DNA of 64,000 nucleotides from Apostichopus japonicus. Lineage: Eukaryota > Echinodermata > Holothuroidea > Aspidochirotida > Stichopodidae. Shown here piece after piece: positions 13,268 to 26,400 of this stretch (the first letter of the stretch is position 1; each line of letters opens with the position of its first letter). Position numbers and translations under genes: made by a program. The notes beneath the pieces are model-generated. The model was not told the origin of the DNA and ran no database searches. It was given only the letters and a program-made list of their open reading frames with translations. The stretch spans positions 22,864,501 through 22,928,500 of the forward strand of contig NC_092580.1 in NCBI RefSeq assembly GCF_037975245.1. The letters are read 5' to 3'.

Positions 13268-14353
13268 GTCAATAGTTTACCCTCCTCCTCAGGTTGGTGG
13301 GACCGGCACCCCTGCCTCCTTGGCAGGAAGCTGGAAGTCTCCTCCACGATAAATCCTGAAGATCTGCTACGATTCCTTGACGTCCCATATTGATTCGATT
13401 CCGCTGAAGGGATTTGAAAGACAAGAAATGATCAAACATTGTAGTATTACTCCCATAGTGTCCAGGAAGTGTGTGATACACTCCCATTACCACTGAGGGG
13501 ATTGGCAAGGGGGGTGGAGAGGGGTACAAACAATTGGAGCTATGTTGTTGTTGACACTGACAATTATAAGTCATTTGAGGTTAACTGAATGTATGAATTT
13601 TGTTTTTTGATCATACTAATCAAGACAATAATCATAATAATACACCATTCTAATATAGTGCAGCACACACTTCCATCTTACTTGGCTAAGAAAATGAAGA
13701 CAGAGTATTAAACAGAGAGAAAAACTATAACATTGAGAATAGCTGAGTCTGAAGTAATACTTCATAGCTAGGTACCTATTCAGCATCTTTAACTTGGAGA
13801 GGCAGACATTACCACAGAAGGCAGAAGAAGACTAAACAGCAGGATATAGACCTAGACTTTGTGGCTACAGCGATATTTAAAAGATATTCAAAAAACTATC
13901 AGTTTCTCCATTCTTTCAAAATTAATTCATTAAGTAATTGAAATTAATTCATTAAGTACTAAGACAGCCAACAGATCATCCAAACCAAGATTGCTTCCAC
14001 TGTTCAATTTGTAGGCAAATCTATTACTTCTTAGAAATTTTAATTTTCAAAACATTGATCATTTTAATAATTTTCATTTTTAAACACATGACAAAGTCAG
14101 TTCACACTGATACTTCCTCAATGCATGAATTAATTTTTCCACATATTTCATGTAACGTGTGATGAAGGGGTATCACATGTAGTAAGGCAATTCATATTCA
14201 ACTAAATTGGACATTCCTCATGTCACTAAATATCGACATAACGAAATTACCAAACGAGCCTACTTCTTTTGAATTTCTCTATTATTGCTAATAGTCCCAT
14301 TATCAAAGCTGTTTTACACAGCACCTGATGGTGATTTTGATTCCATAAATTAG

Positions 14354-17300
14354 TCACACTTTGCTCTCACCAGGTCTTGATTGCTTCTTTAAGCTTGTTC
14401 GGCAACATTCATGTATCTTCTCATCTAATAAAATGTTGAAATCCTCCAGTTGTGTAGCTGGAAGAAGACCTCTCCACACCAGGTAACCTAACCAAAAAAA
14501 AAAGAAAAGAAAAATGCAACCAAGAAATACCAAAATTATATAAGTTAATGACTAAGGTAACTTTGGAAAAAAATACATCACAGTATTAACCAAGAGCAAA
14601 AGTATAAAAATGATGATATTCTGTAAAGTAATTACTAGAAATAAAAAAAATAAAAATAATGAAATGTTTTGATGGTATCAAGATTCAGCGAACACGCACG
14701 CACTTCATTCAGTTTTAATATAACCATGTTAACTTGTGAACACAAATACCGTCACTATGTGTTTTTCACATCACTATGTGTACCGTCACTACACACAGTC
14801 CTACTATAGCAAGTTTTTTACAGTAGTCTTGTTACAAATTGTGACTATCTGATAACAAAAACCCCACAGAAATGCAATATTTTAGCTTTAATAGTCCACT
14901 GATAATGCAAATATTAAAGACAAAGTCATAAAGGAACGTGGCAAATTATCTCTCTTTACTATACGTGTATATATCTTCAAACACTTTGCTATGGCTTTCC
15001 TCTCTCTTTCCCGAGGAAACTTTTCAAAAGACTAGACTAATCAAAATGACCATAATTTAGATTAATTGTGATAACATTTGTTCCAAACAAAGCCCATTGA
15101 GGTGTGTCTTACAGTAACTATTCCAACAATCAATCTCTTGATATGTTTTCATTTCCATGAAGTAGTTAATCGTGTTACCTGTCCAAAAGGATAAAATGTG
15201 TGCAAGTATTCCTGCTCCATTAGTAATTACACATCAAATTTACGGACACAAAAAGTCTATGGTGAGCAACTTTAGACCCGCCATGCGATTCAAATGCTTT
15301 GATAAGGAAGAGAGCATAACCTGTACTTTAGCGATAGAAAGGAATATCAAAGGTATTAAATACAAATACAAAAAGGTAATCAGGTGGATTAAAGCAGCTA
15401 CCTTTATGGGAATTACAGATTATATAAATAACTGATTGTACTCAGATGAATAGCCCTACCTTGTGGGTGTACTAAGACAAGTGTTGGAACAGAGGTGATA
15501 CCAAACATGTCAGGCACTGCTGGAGAATAGACAGTTCTTTCCTCATCTTTGAAAAATAAATAGAAACTAGCTGTTAAATGTTACTTTATGAAGCCCTCAC
15601 TGCATGTAAATATCATACCCTAGATATAACATATAACAAGCAATATCAACTGGTTATTAAGGTATTTGTATATATTGCAGATATACATCAGACATATCAG
15701 AAACAAGGAGTACTTCAAAGTGAGTTTTAAAATCAATTTCAATTTCAGGTATAACAGTAGTACCTACAACCATGCTCATGAAGTAGCTAAATAGTCTTCT
15801 TAAATTATAAAAGAATTGTTTACAGGCGGTTGCTTCCAAATTGGAGGTGGATTCAGCTTTGCTACACATGTCTCTCATCTAAACTATTTCATAATATTTA
15901 ACACATATATTCTCCATGTGTAGTTCATCAGAAAAATGTGACATAAAATAATGATAAAAAGAACATTATATACAGCACACGAATAACACCATCTGGGGCT
16001 CTAAGCTACCCTATGCATGACCCTTCCTCAACACCCCCTTCCCCAAAAAATTGAGTTTCGGAGGCACAACCCCAAAATAGAAACTTTGTATCATGTCTTC
16101 ACTAGAAGTGTTTTCTAATTATTATATGGCATGGAAACTAAGACGAGCATGACAAGGCAAAGTGCTAAGGGTGACTACAAGTGATATCAAAGGGGCTGTC
16201 ATGTGGTATATGTAAAGGTCATGCCATGATACACACATCCCAAGCCATGGAATTTCAGAGCTGGTATCACACAGCAAGGGTCGCTATGGGCCAGGCATGA
16301 TAGAAATTAAGAGTGAATGGGAATGACAAGGGTGGGGAAGGTACGGTAATGTATATATCATCACTAGATCTTTTACAAAAGGAGCAAATTTCTTAGGTGA
16401 AAACTTTACCTCCACCAGAGACTTCTTGGCAACAACAGGTATGTCTGACTGCATCGCTTGTCTTCCACCCTCTTGATAGAATCATCTTAGCAAGATCAGA
16501 GTAATGCGGCTCTAGGGGTACCCGGCCGCAGCAACAAGCAGCTGAACAGGTCAACCAAGAGGTACGACCCTTGGCATATTGAACGAAGAACGACATGGCA
16601 TTCTGAGAGGCAAGGCACCTGCATGGCAGAGGGGCAAAATAATAAAGCAAATTGTCACTTCAAGTTATACTGTCCCTTACATATAAAATTGGCAATAGGG
16701 AGAAAGGGGTTATTTATTCATTCAAGGTGCAAACGCAGTGCTAGAATTTGCTGTGGTCTATCTATTTTGGTAAAACATTGACATAAAGTGCATGCAGAAG
16801 CATAAATTATCATTGACTGAGTTTCGGTATCATTTTAGTTCTCAGAATATGTAACACAACATTGATATTGCACTAAACATCTGATGAAAGGTGGCTGTCA
16901 AAAGAATGAATAGGTTTGACTCAACCAAAATGTACAGTGTTTTAGACTGCAACACAAACATTGCCCTGGTTCCTGTAGTGGTGTTTTCATAGTAAATGAG
17001 ATATGTTTAGCATTCACTCTGCAATTGTCATTATCTGACATATATAGCTTCAGATGCCTTGAGAGTTACAATGACTGACGCTTTGTTGCAGTCTACAATT
17101 GTTAGTGTGAAAATTAATCTCTCGTACTTGAAAGTCCCAAACGTAAATTCCTGAAGTTTTCAAACCCTCTACATTGTTGCCAACCCATGTCAGAGGGTCC
17201 ATTGGACACGACACAGAAATAAAAGACCAAAATGGCCAAAAACCTTTGCATATGATAGGGAGAAATCTCACCAGTGATTCCAAAACAAGATCAGAGTGGG

Positions 17301-17490
17301 TCTCTTGTTTGAAAGTTTTGTAGGAACTAGAAGGGAAGTAGTCTTATGATAAAGATCGTAGACCATGACAGATGGTGGAGGGATGCGACGAGATGACTTT
17401 GTGCTCCTGCCGAATCCAACCAGCATCCTCTGGGTTGCAATCTCCTCCTTGTAGGTCTCCAGGTAGCTACAACATCCAGCCGTAGGGAAT
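14354..17490 (-). other. Thioredoxin-like C-terminal domain (last four exons)
   Basis: Exons 17490-17272, 16618-16410, 15546-15460 and 14487-14354 encode it. Seen directly: the strand PTLILFWNHW running into CLASQNAM, in the position of the redoxin W-C-x-x-C motif but as W-C-x-x-S. About 100 residues later comes SVPTLVLVHPQG, matching the strand with the cis-proline that faces the active site, followed by LVWRG. Between them lies a Cys-rich insert (CSAACCCG, then TCCCQE). In thioredoxins the second active-site Cys resolves mixed disulfides; its replacement by Ser suggests monothiol, peroxiredoxin-like or non-catalytic behaviour. An active redox role is inference. The WCLAS motif spans an intron whose TG|G junction rebuilds the Trp codon. 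Confidence 0.75.
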
Positions 17491-20400
17491 CTGTAAATTG
17501 CATTGTAGAATGTGATGCGATATTTATAAAATAGATAGATGCTTAAAGAGAACAAATAGTTAGAGAGAGAAAACATTTGATGTTGAAACACAAAGAATCT
17601 CTCACAGGTGTTGGTTGTTATAATAATAACTAGAAGACAATTATACGATACATCACTATAGTGTTACCAAATCCAGAGGGTAATCATTTTATGGAGAAGC
17701 AGTTTTTGTTGTTGTTGAAATCTCAGCGAATTGGAAAAGAAGTACATGAATCGTCACCACGAAATAAAAACATGAAAGTGATATTATTAGTTCTTAAATA
17801 TTCTGATAAAAATCTGACAAGAGGTACACAAAACTATTAAATTCTTCTAAAAGTTCAATTTTAGAGGATTCAAAAGGAAAAAACTGCTATCTGATGATCA
17901 TTTCACCAAAATGTACAGCAAAATATTATCAGGTAAGAACACTTATGTGGTACGACAAAACATACCTGCTTCCAGCACTATGAACATTATGCAGACAGCG
18001 ATGTGTAAATGGAAGAAATGGAGTGGTGTCTACCAACACCATATCTGAAGGGTCACTGTCACCCACTGGGTGGTCGGTAACTGCTACAAGGATTATCCGA
18101 TGTTTACCATTATATGCACTGAGCTGTAAATGAGGAGTATTAATTATTCAATATTATTTATACCAAAAAAGAGAGCTAGAGCTACATGGTTAATGAGGAA
18201 TAATAATTAGTATATAGTATTTATACCATAAAAAAGAGCTAGAGATACACCGTTAAATGAGAAACATTAATTTGTAACAGTATTGATCCAAGAGGTATAG
18301 CAGGATGTATACAATTTAATTTTTTACATTTTATGTTTTGGGAAATTTTGTGGAAGTATTTGAAAACAAAACAGAATGAATGACATTATAACTAAATGAT
18401 TTCTACAGACATGTAGTGAAAACAGGGAAGAAAAATATACAATCACACTTTCCTTCCCTTAGGGATAACATTTGACAGTAGTACCTTCAAATATATTTTA
18501 CAATCTCTTACTAAACTATTTACAACCATCATAGTTTTATCCTTACTTTTATCATGATTGTTATTATTCTCTTAAAATCATCTTGAGAGATAAATAACTG
18601 ATTTAACTTCTGATTCAACTCATGTGAATTTCTTGGTTTGTAGTCATACATGGGATAATGATTGTATCTAATGAAGATTTTATTATTTTGATAAGTCTGA
18701 CAGAAACAGTAAATTCCTCTCCAATGTTCACCTCATGCATATTAGTTTTCATGCACCAGTGCACACACAAGCCCTTTCAGTCTAGTTTTATGAGACCACA
18801 CAAAAATGTGGTAACATCACAACTCACACTAAAGTCCTGACAGCAACTATAATCTCATATTAAGTGTAAGTCAACCCATCTTACTATCGATACTTGTGTC
18901 TAACATTTCTGCCTGTGTTTTAAAAAAGTTAAGTTTTAAAAGGAAAAGCATTCCATACTTGTATGGTTGTATCAGTAACATGAGAATGTAGAACAAGCCC
19001 GTGAGGTTTGTCGTTGACCAGGATTCTATAACCAGAGATGGTTGCATCCCCATCATCTTTGGTAAGATCCCAGGAGAGATGGACAGAGACTGTCCCTGAA
19101 TAAAGAGAAACATGTAGAAGATTACTAGTAGTATTAACACTTCAAATATCTGCCTCTGAAAGGATTGGCAAAAGATCATGATGATATACTCAGTTAGAGG
19201 TAAATGACTAGGTAAATAATGGAAGGTGACATGTACCTGCCTGTCTATCTGTCTTTCTGTCTATCTATCTGTCTATCTATATATCTGTCTGTCTGTCTGT
19301 CTGTAGATCTGTCTATCTATCTATCAATCAGGATGACTGTAGGCATAAAGTTAAGTTTGTTATGTTATAGATTGTTAGAAGCCACTTCAATCGGTCCAAG
19401 CAGGTTGTATTGTTATGGAACTTTTATCTTTCGACAAATGACAGTTGAAACATTTGATGCTCATCAATCAAAGTGGCTGGACAATAAAGACTAGTACAAA
19501 GACTATTTCAGTCAGTTCCCTCAAAAGCAACACAAAATTCTCTGGGGGAAAAAAAGAGACTGTTATTGCCTCAACAACACGTTTACAATGTATACAACTT
19601 TGTCATTGGCAAATGAGTTTGGATGTTATCCTTCGGTACTCAACTGTAGGTATGAAGTTTAAGAAAAAGTATCTGGGTTGATTAATTAAAATTTTAATCA
19701 CATAATGGAATGGATATTATCTAACATTTAGGTCTGCAGTGAGGAGCCAATGTCATCACCAAATAAGTCTGAAAGAAGCATTCCAGAGATTAAGCATACT
19801 TCAAAGGTAAAATCTGAAACTTGCAATTACCTAATAGAAACAGTTTACTATAGCACTGATATTTTCCTTCTTTGTTGGATAATGGACTTATCATAACAAA
19901 AATTCTGCCTAGAGGCCCCCCTAAATGTTCCATCTAACTAATACTTTGCAAACCAACTCAACTTTACAGCCCTTTAGAAGGTTCAGGCACAAGGAAGACA
20001 CCACATGAAAAAAAATGGCATTTGCTCTGTCTAGAAGGGAAGGAATTTGAAAATATCTTTTCAGAGATTCTCCAAACCACAAACTCAGTTTAATAAAAAT
20101 ATTTAAAAAAATAATATAAATATAAAAATATACTGATTTGAAATGGCTTTACCTGTGTGCTCAGCGATTCTCTCCAGACATTTCCTCAGTTTGCTCTCAA
20201 CCACCGTGAGGGAGGCAAAGTGGGACAACCTCTGTTACAAAGGAAGACAAAATAACATCATGGATAAAAATATTATTTTAAACGTACATCAATAGGTAAT
20301 GAAGCCCAAACAGGAATATAGAAGAGCCGGAGACTGTATTTACTAACACAAAATATTTAAAAAAAAATATGAAGTAAGCAGACTTTATGAGAATTGTTAA

Positions 20401-23400
20401 TGTTAAGATGTAGAACTACATGTTGAGTACATTCTAAGAAACATTGTGTACCACTGATTCCCCAACATCAGAGCATTTGATCTATTAATCTGTGACATTC
20501 TTGCTGAGCTATTTGGTAAGATTTGACATGTGATACAACTTTGAATACAGGCTGTTTGTAATGAGCTAATAAAATTCATTATGATGATAACATTCCTTAA
20601 TACCACTTTCTCCAAGTAATAGTTACCTTTCTAGCTAGTATTTCATCTTTGATTTGATGGTGAAGGCTGACATCCAGGTGATTATCAATATCATACAATG
20701 ACTGAAGAATCCTAAGGATATATAAGGTAAATGGTGTAAAATGAACGAAGCAGAAGAGGGATTAGCATGTGATGAATATGCATGAGTAACTAATTTGCAC
20801 AAATAGGAGAGAAAAATGAAATGCTCTTGGTATGAGTTAAACAATGAAATTTACTGATAATGGATTGGCTAAAGAAATTTAGATTGAAGAAAAAATTAAT
20901 GAATGACCAGGATGAAACATGGAGATATCTTGATCATCACTTTATTTCCCTTTCTACTGTTTGAAACTACCTAACGATGACAAACAGTATTTTCAATTTG
21001 AAATTTTAATGTAAAATGTATAAATGAAGAAGGTCAGTTGAGCACCAAGTGAACACCAAAATTAACAATTTATTATTTTTATTAATTTTGAAAAGCTTTT
21101 GTCTGACATAGCTTGTACCAAATTTGGGGTTCATGGAGATGAGAATTTTACTTTACTTTGAAGAAGAGATCAACTTGCGACGACAAACTTTAGGAGCTCA
21201 GTCTACAGACATGAGACTTCGGATCTTACCTATCTTGGCTGTTAATCAGTTGGCAGGCTTCCGTGTCGAGCTGCTTCCTCTCAACCAACGTCGGAACCGA
21301 GCATCTCAAGGTGGGGGTCAAAGGTCGTCGTGCAACTTCTGCGACCAACGCCCTAGATCTGATCGGTCTATCTAAGCCTTTCAGATGTATATCTAGGTAA
21401 AGCAGATGTTTGGTGCGGGGGGCAAGGCTTGTGAACTCTACAGACTGGCAATGAGGATTCAGGAACGGTGTGGCTTTGTTAAGAGATGGATTCTTTGCCT
21501 CGGGAAGAGTCGAATCCGTGGTATCTGGAGCACAACGATCTACCATGCAGAGTACCTACAGACAAAAATTGAGAGAAACATGGATGAATTTACTTAAAGC
21601 AGCATACAAGGTTTTTACTTCCTATCACACTGTACATTATGACACGAGGACATATTCTACGCAAATTTAAAGAAAAAATCAGGGCTTCATTCCTCTTCAC
21701 ATATCACTCTTCAAAGATGCAAGTTCAACAATATTGCATCAAACAAAACCTACTATAGTGCGCACTTTAAGGACGGTAAGGGAGATTGAATTTGGTTGAA
21801 ATAGCTTAGACATTCAAACAACCATATCTGGAGTTACTGAGACAGGGTTTCAACTAGAAGCAAACAATATTTTTCTCTTCCATGATAAAAGTGGCATATT
21901 TTCTGCCATCAGAATAACCCTTTAACATATAAGCATTCTTTGATTAGTTAATTTTACCTTCAGTTTTGAAACAATAGCTCCACCTGTGGTGACAGGCTCC
22001 TCCCATTTGACTCCAATGGAATTAACCTTGGATGTTGATGCCCTCCGGAGGTCAGGGGTCACAACCCCTGGCCACATGATTGATACTGGGTCAGATTCTT
22101 TACTGCTGAATTCTTGGATACAGCATAAGGCCTGAAGATAGAAAATTACATGAAAAAAATACAGAGCAATATTGTCTTGAAATTATCAATGAAAGGGATA
22201 ATCACTACATTTATGCTTTTAAGCTTTATAAACAAACAGATTTCACTCTACATCCTAAGGAAGATGGGTTGCTTTAGTTAAAGCAGTGGTAGTAGAAGTA
22301 AATTGAGTAGACATGCAGGTCACATCAAAAGGATGATAATTTTAATAGGTAGCAAGAGACATTTAAAACCTACGATATGGTCTTAACTTGAAACCGTTAT
22401 CGATCACATAAAAATTTAAATGTAAAATTAAATGTATAACCACATACACGCAGCCTTCACAAAAAAAGAATTAAATGAAATCTACGGTATGAATTCCGTA
22501 TTCTGATACTTTCATAGTTCATACCTTTAATATAAATGTATACTTTTGACACATTTTCCCATTCCTGAGGGTGTAAGAGAGAGTATCGACTGGAAGGCTC
22601 AGCCTCTCCTGTTGGTTTATCGTCTCCTGGTTTATCGTCAGTAAATATCCATTGAGTCTGGCGCCACCAAACTGCTCAGGCTTCTGCCAAGTTATGGTGC
22701 ACCCTTCAAAATTAGATTCCCTGTCAGAGGAAGAATAAGTGACGGTGAAGTGAAATATTCGTCTATTTTATTTGGACTTTCCAGATGGTCGACAAGAACA
22801 AATCGATGAAAAGCGGCATTGTTCTAGGCTGCAAAACTCTGAAAAGTTTGTGCCTCAACTCAACCTTGGTCTCCAGCCACACCTATCCCATCACTCTCTT
22901 TTGTCCTCTTGCTTTTTCTCATAACTTAAATCTCTCCGCACCAGTAGTCACATAAGGCCATATATGTTTTTTCTGATAGGATAAGTAACATATGGTTCTC
23001 TTCTAATGTTTTCATATTTTATTGTTTTGCTTGAATCTGAGTTTGTGAGTTTTAATTTTCTTTGCTTGATATTAGAATATGCTATTTTGTTTTTACAAGA
23101 CCAATAAACATACAATGAAATCTAACTGGTTACAATTACATAAATGTTGTTACCTCATGAAACTATTTATGGTTATAGTGGCTGTTTTATATCATCTCTA
23201 CAGAGCTGAAGTATTTATCCAGGATATTTAATTTCTCTATCAATAAAGCTCACCACACAAGCCAGACAATGGTTTGGGGATAAATCAAAGGGCCTTTGGC
23301 TTATCAGTTAAAACCATATTTTTGTCATTCAGGTACATACCAAACTCTTAAATTGTTATACAGTTGAACAACTTGGTAGCAAGAACCACAGCTTAATAAT

Positions 23401-26400
23401 GATTGGAAAATTTTATACCAAATATGAGCATCTCGTAACTGCTGCACAGCACACACACAAAAAAAACATACAAGCCATGGTTAAGTACTCATTTCAAGAA
23501 ATTTACGTTAAAGTAAGACATGGGGGCACAGAACACTAGGAATTATAGTAAATTACGAAATGTTGAACATTTTTTCAGAGATATTTTAACAAGACTGAAG
23601 AGCATAAAATAGTATACAAATAATGAATGGTTATGAGTGCAATAGTGCAATATTTCATGAGTTGAAGATGGAATGTTCCATTCAACAAGGTGCAGCCGAG
23701 TTGAATGGAACAAATTACATCTTTCAACGAATGAAATATTTCCACTATTGCACGAATGGAAACCATTCATTATTTGTTTTATACAACATATTATATTAAG
23801 ATGGGTAAAATGCACTAATGCAACAGATTGTTTTGAACAGACAGGTTTTGCTGCTCTCTAATTACCATTGAAGAAAGTGCTACCAAAAAAGTATAACCCA
23901 TGGTTCTATTTCATAGAGTGGAATAGAGCGGATTTTGCATGCAATCAACAAGCAATTGACCAATCAAATGACCAGAATACAATTAGGTGTTGTATAAAAG
24001 ATAATATCTCACTGCATAACGATAACTGGTGTTGCTATAGGAGCACTGGTTTGAACAGTCAGCTGTTGAGAGCGGCATATTGTATCTCCTTGTCGATTGA
24101 GTCCATAAATCACTAGAAAAATGGATGTTCCTGCTACACAGTTCCTGATAGTAAATTGTGTTGCATCTCCTTTAAGAAGAACATCAAGTTCCTGAGACAG
24201 CAAAGAGAGAACTAAACCTTTAAGAGCTGTTAAGTTGTGGATTCACACTGTCTGCTTGTTTTCAAAAACAAAGTCATGATTACTCTGTTATCTGTGCACA
24301 TAGAAAATACAGAGTAAAGTTAAATGTCACCCAAATCTCATCACTGTCAACCATTATCATATAGTTTTCACAAGACAATGCATATTGCATACATCTTATA
24401 CTAAACAGTCATCAACACTGACCCCCTACCCACCCCTCCCCCCACATCCCTCCCCATGCAGTGGAATATCAAATAATCATCCACTAACTTCAACAGACAT
24501 TTTCCTGTCACCCTCAAAGCATTTTCCTTGTCAATGTGTAAATCTTATTCTAAGTTTAACACTCATCAATTAATCTCTGATGAAGGTTTCGTGGTTGAGA
24601 ACCTCCTGGGATACTTTTGTTTTGCAATGTTTAGCATCTCACATAAGTCACATTGAGTGATATACTGATGTCATTAAGTGCAACATAATTGTCTGCTACT
24701 GGGAGACTTTGGCATGTCAAGTGATTTATTGAATACAAAACCTTGTGTACATATAAATACCTTTGGTTTGGCAACACTACTCCAGCAGACTTTGAACTGA
24801 TACACATCTGAAGAACTTCCTGAAGAAAAGAAAATGTAATTGATTTATGTATTAATAATTATGAAGCAGAAAAGTATGATCACATTAGTGCTTACTTTAA
24901 TTTCTCTGCCTTTTTTGTTTGTTTGTAATTTTACTTTCTGTTTGAAATCCATTGGCATAATCCCAAAAGACCACAGGTAATAAATCTACATCTGAAGAAA
25001 TTAAAATAACTGAGCTGATATGAAATACTCAATAACTTACTGTAAGACTTGTTGTTACTTACAACTTTTAGTTGTTGTATATAAAACAAAGTCTCATGTA
25101 ACCACAGCTACATCTCAGCAAACTTTTAACAATCTGTTGACTTTTGCATACTTTCAAACTGCACCAAAGAAACTACATGCTTTCAATTTATGGATCACAC
25201 CCTCCCCCTCACCCTCCCCCCCCCCGAATAAAAAAGAATTAAACACAAGAACATTGGCCTATTGTTTATCAATAACACCCACCTGGATATGGAATGGTCC
25301 ATGATACAGTCACACAATGGTTTGTTACCCTATCAACAACAACTGAGACTGTTTCAGGCATCAGCTTTCCTCTTGTGTGACTCTTCCAGATGTGAGATTT
25401 TGTTGTTCCTCGGGCTGAATTATCGATTATCTCAAAAAGGGATGGATTCTTTTGAGTAGCCTCTGGTGTCTGAATTATGACTGGTTCCTGCAGTCTCGAA
25501 TGTGAACTGATGGCATCATCTGCCACAGCAGCTACATTTAACACATAAGTTCTGTCAAGAAAACAAAATATGATTCTTTGACTAACTTCAGTGGCACTGT
25601 CTTGTAGAAGAGCAGATGGTTTCCAGTTGAGTAACTCTCAATCCTTTTGTTGACTTCATAATTAGAGTATGAACTTATTCATTATAATATGGCATAAATA
25701 AGTTAGTGACATATTTTTATATATCATCAATTGTATGTCATATAGTGGCATTAGGCAAGAGCCCAAATTTGAGCAAAGGAAATCCTAACTTATTGAAGCT
25801 ACCATAAAGTAGAGTAACTGCATATTTACTACTTAAAGTATTTCAAGTAGAGTAACTGCATATTTACACTGTTACAGCTCTATAAGTCACTGTGATGATT
25901 TTATGGTCTGGCATATATATTGTAATGCTGTTACTGTAAAGTTGTGGAGCAATGAGAGTTCTGTGTGGACAGTGTGGAACCATTGTGGTAGTTTAAATCC
26001 CCTTGGAATTATTAAGGGGTTATCTCTCCTGGCATTAAGTAAACCAGTTGTAATTGTTGGCAGATTATGGCTTTTGTGGCTGCTCCTATGGATTGGCATG
26101 TGTTATCAGGCTTATCCTGGGATTGTGATGTAACACATGTGATATTTTCTAGGGATACTCATGTGATCACATTCATCTCTGTAAAGGAGTACAATTGCTT
26201 GGGGATGGTATAGGAATGCACTGTAGTATTTGTGTATTATGTCTTAAGCTAAGTTGTAGTTGTAGTTGTTAAGGGATTTATATGAATCTGACTAGTCGGC
26301 GCTACTAACAGAGGAAAGTGTTACAATATATATACTAGAGGAAAATATAGGTAAAAGGGAACTTTTTTCTTACTTGAGTGGTTGGCAAGGCATTATTGCT

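Larger units (their letters stand above)
9783..14353. other. Region between convergent genes, no supported gene
   Basis: This lies between the stop of the plus-strand homeobox gene and the stop of the minus-strand FN3-thioredoxin gene. It includes a very long G run at about 10241-10260. The stretch 11,200-12,600 is strongly AT-rich and shows nothing recognisable. About 12,700-13,600 is less AT-rich and could be 3' UTR of the minus-strand gene. A 101-residue minus-strand reading frame at 13269-13574 has no domain and no splice partner. I see no coding gene here. Confidence 0.55.

Noticed and set aside
13269-13574. 101-residue minus-strand frame with a Pro-rich start
   Set aside because: No domain and no phase-compatible splice partner; it lies beyond the stop codon of the minus-strand gene and is more likely 3' UTR.
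19219-19494. 91-residue frame rich in Ser, Leu, Cys and Tyr
   Set aside because: It is the translation of the CTGT/CTAT microsatellite.
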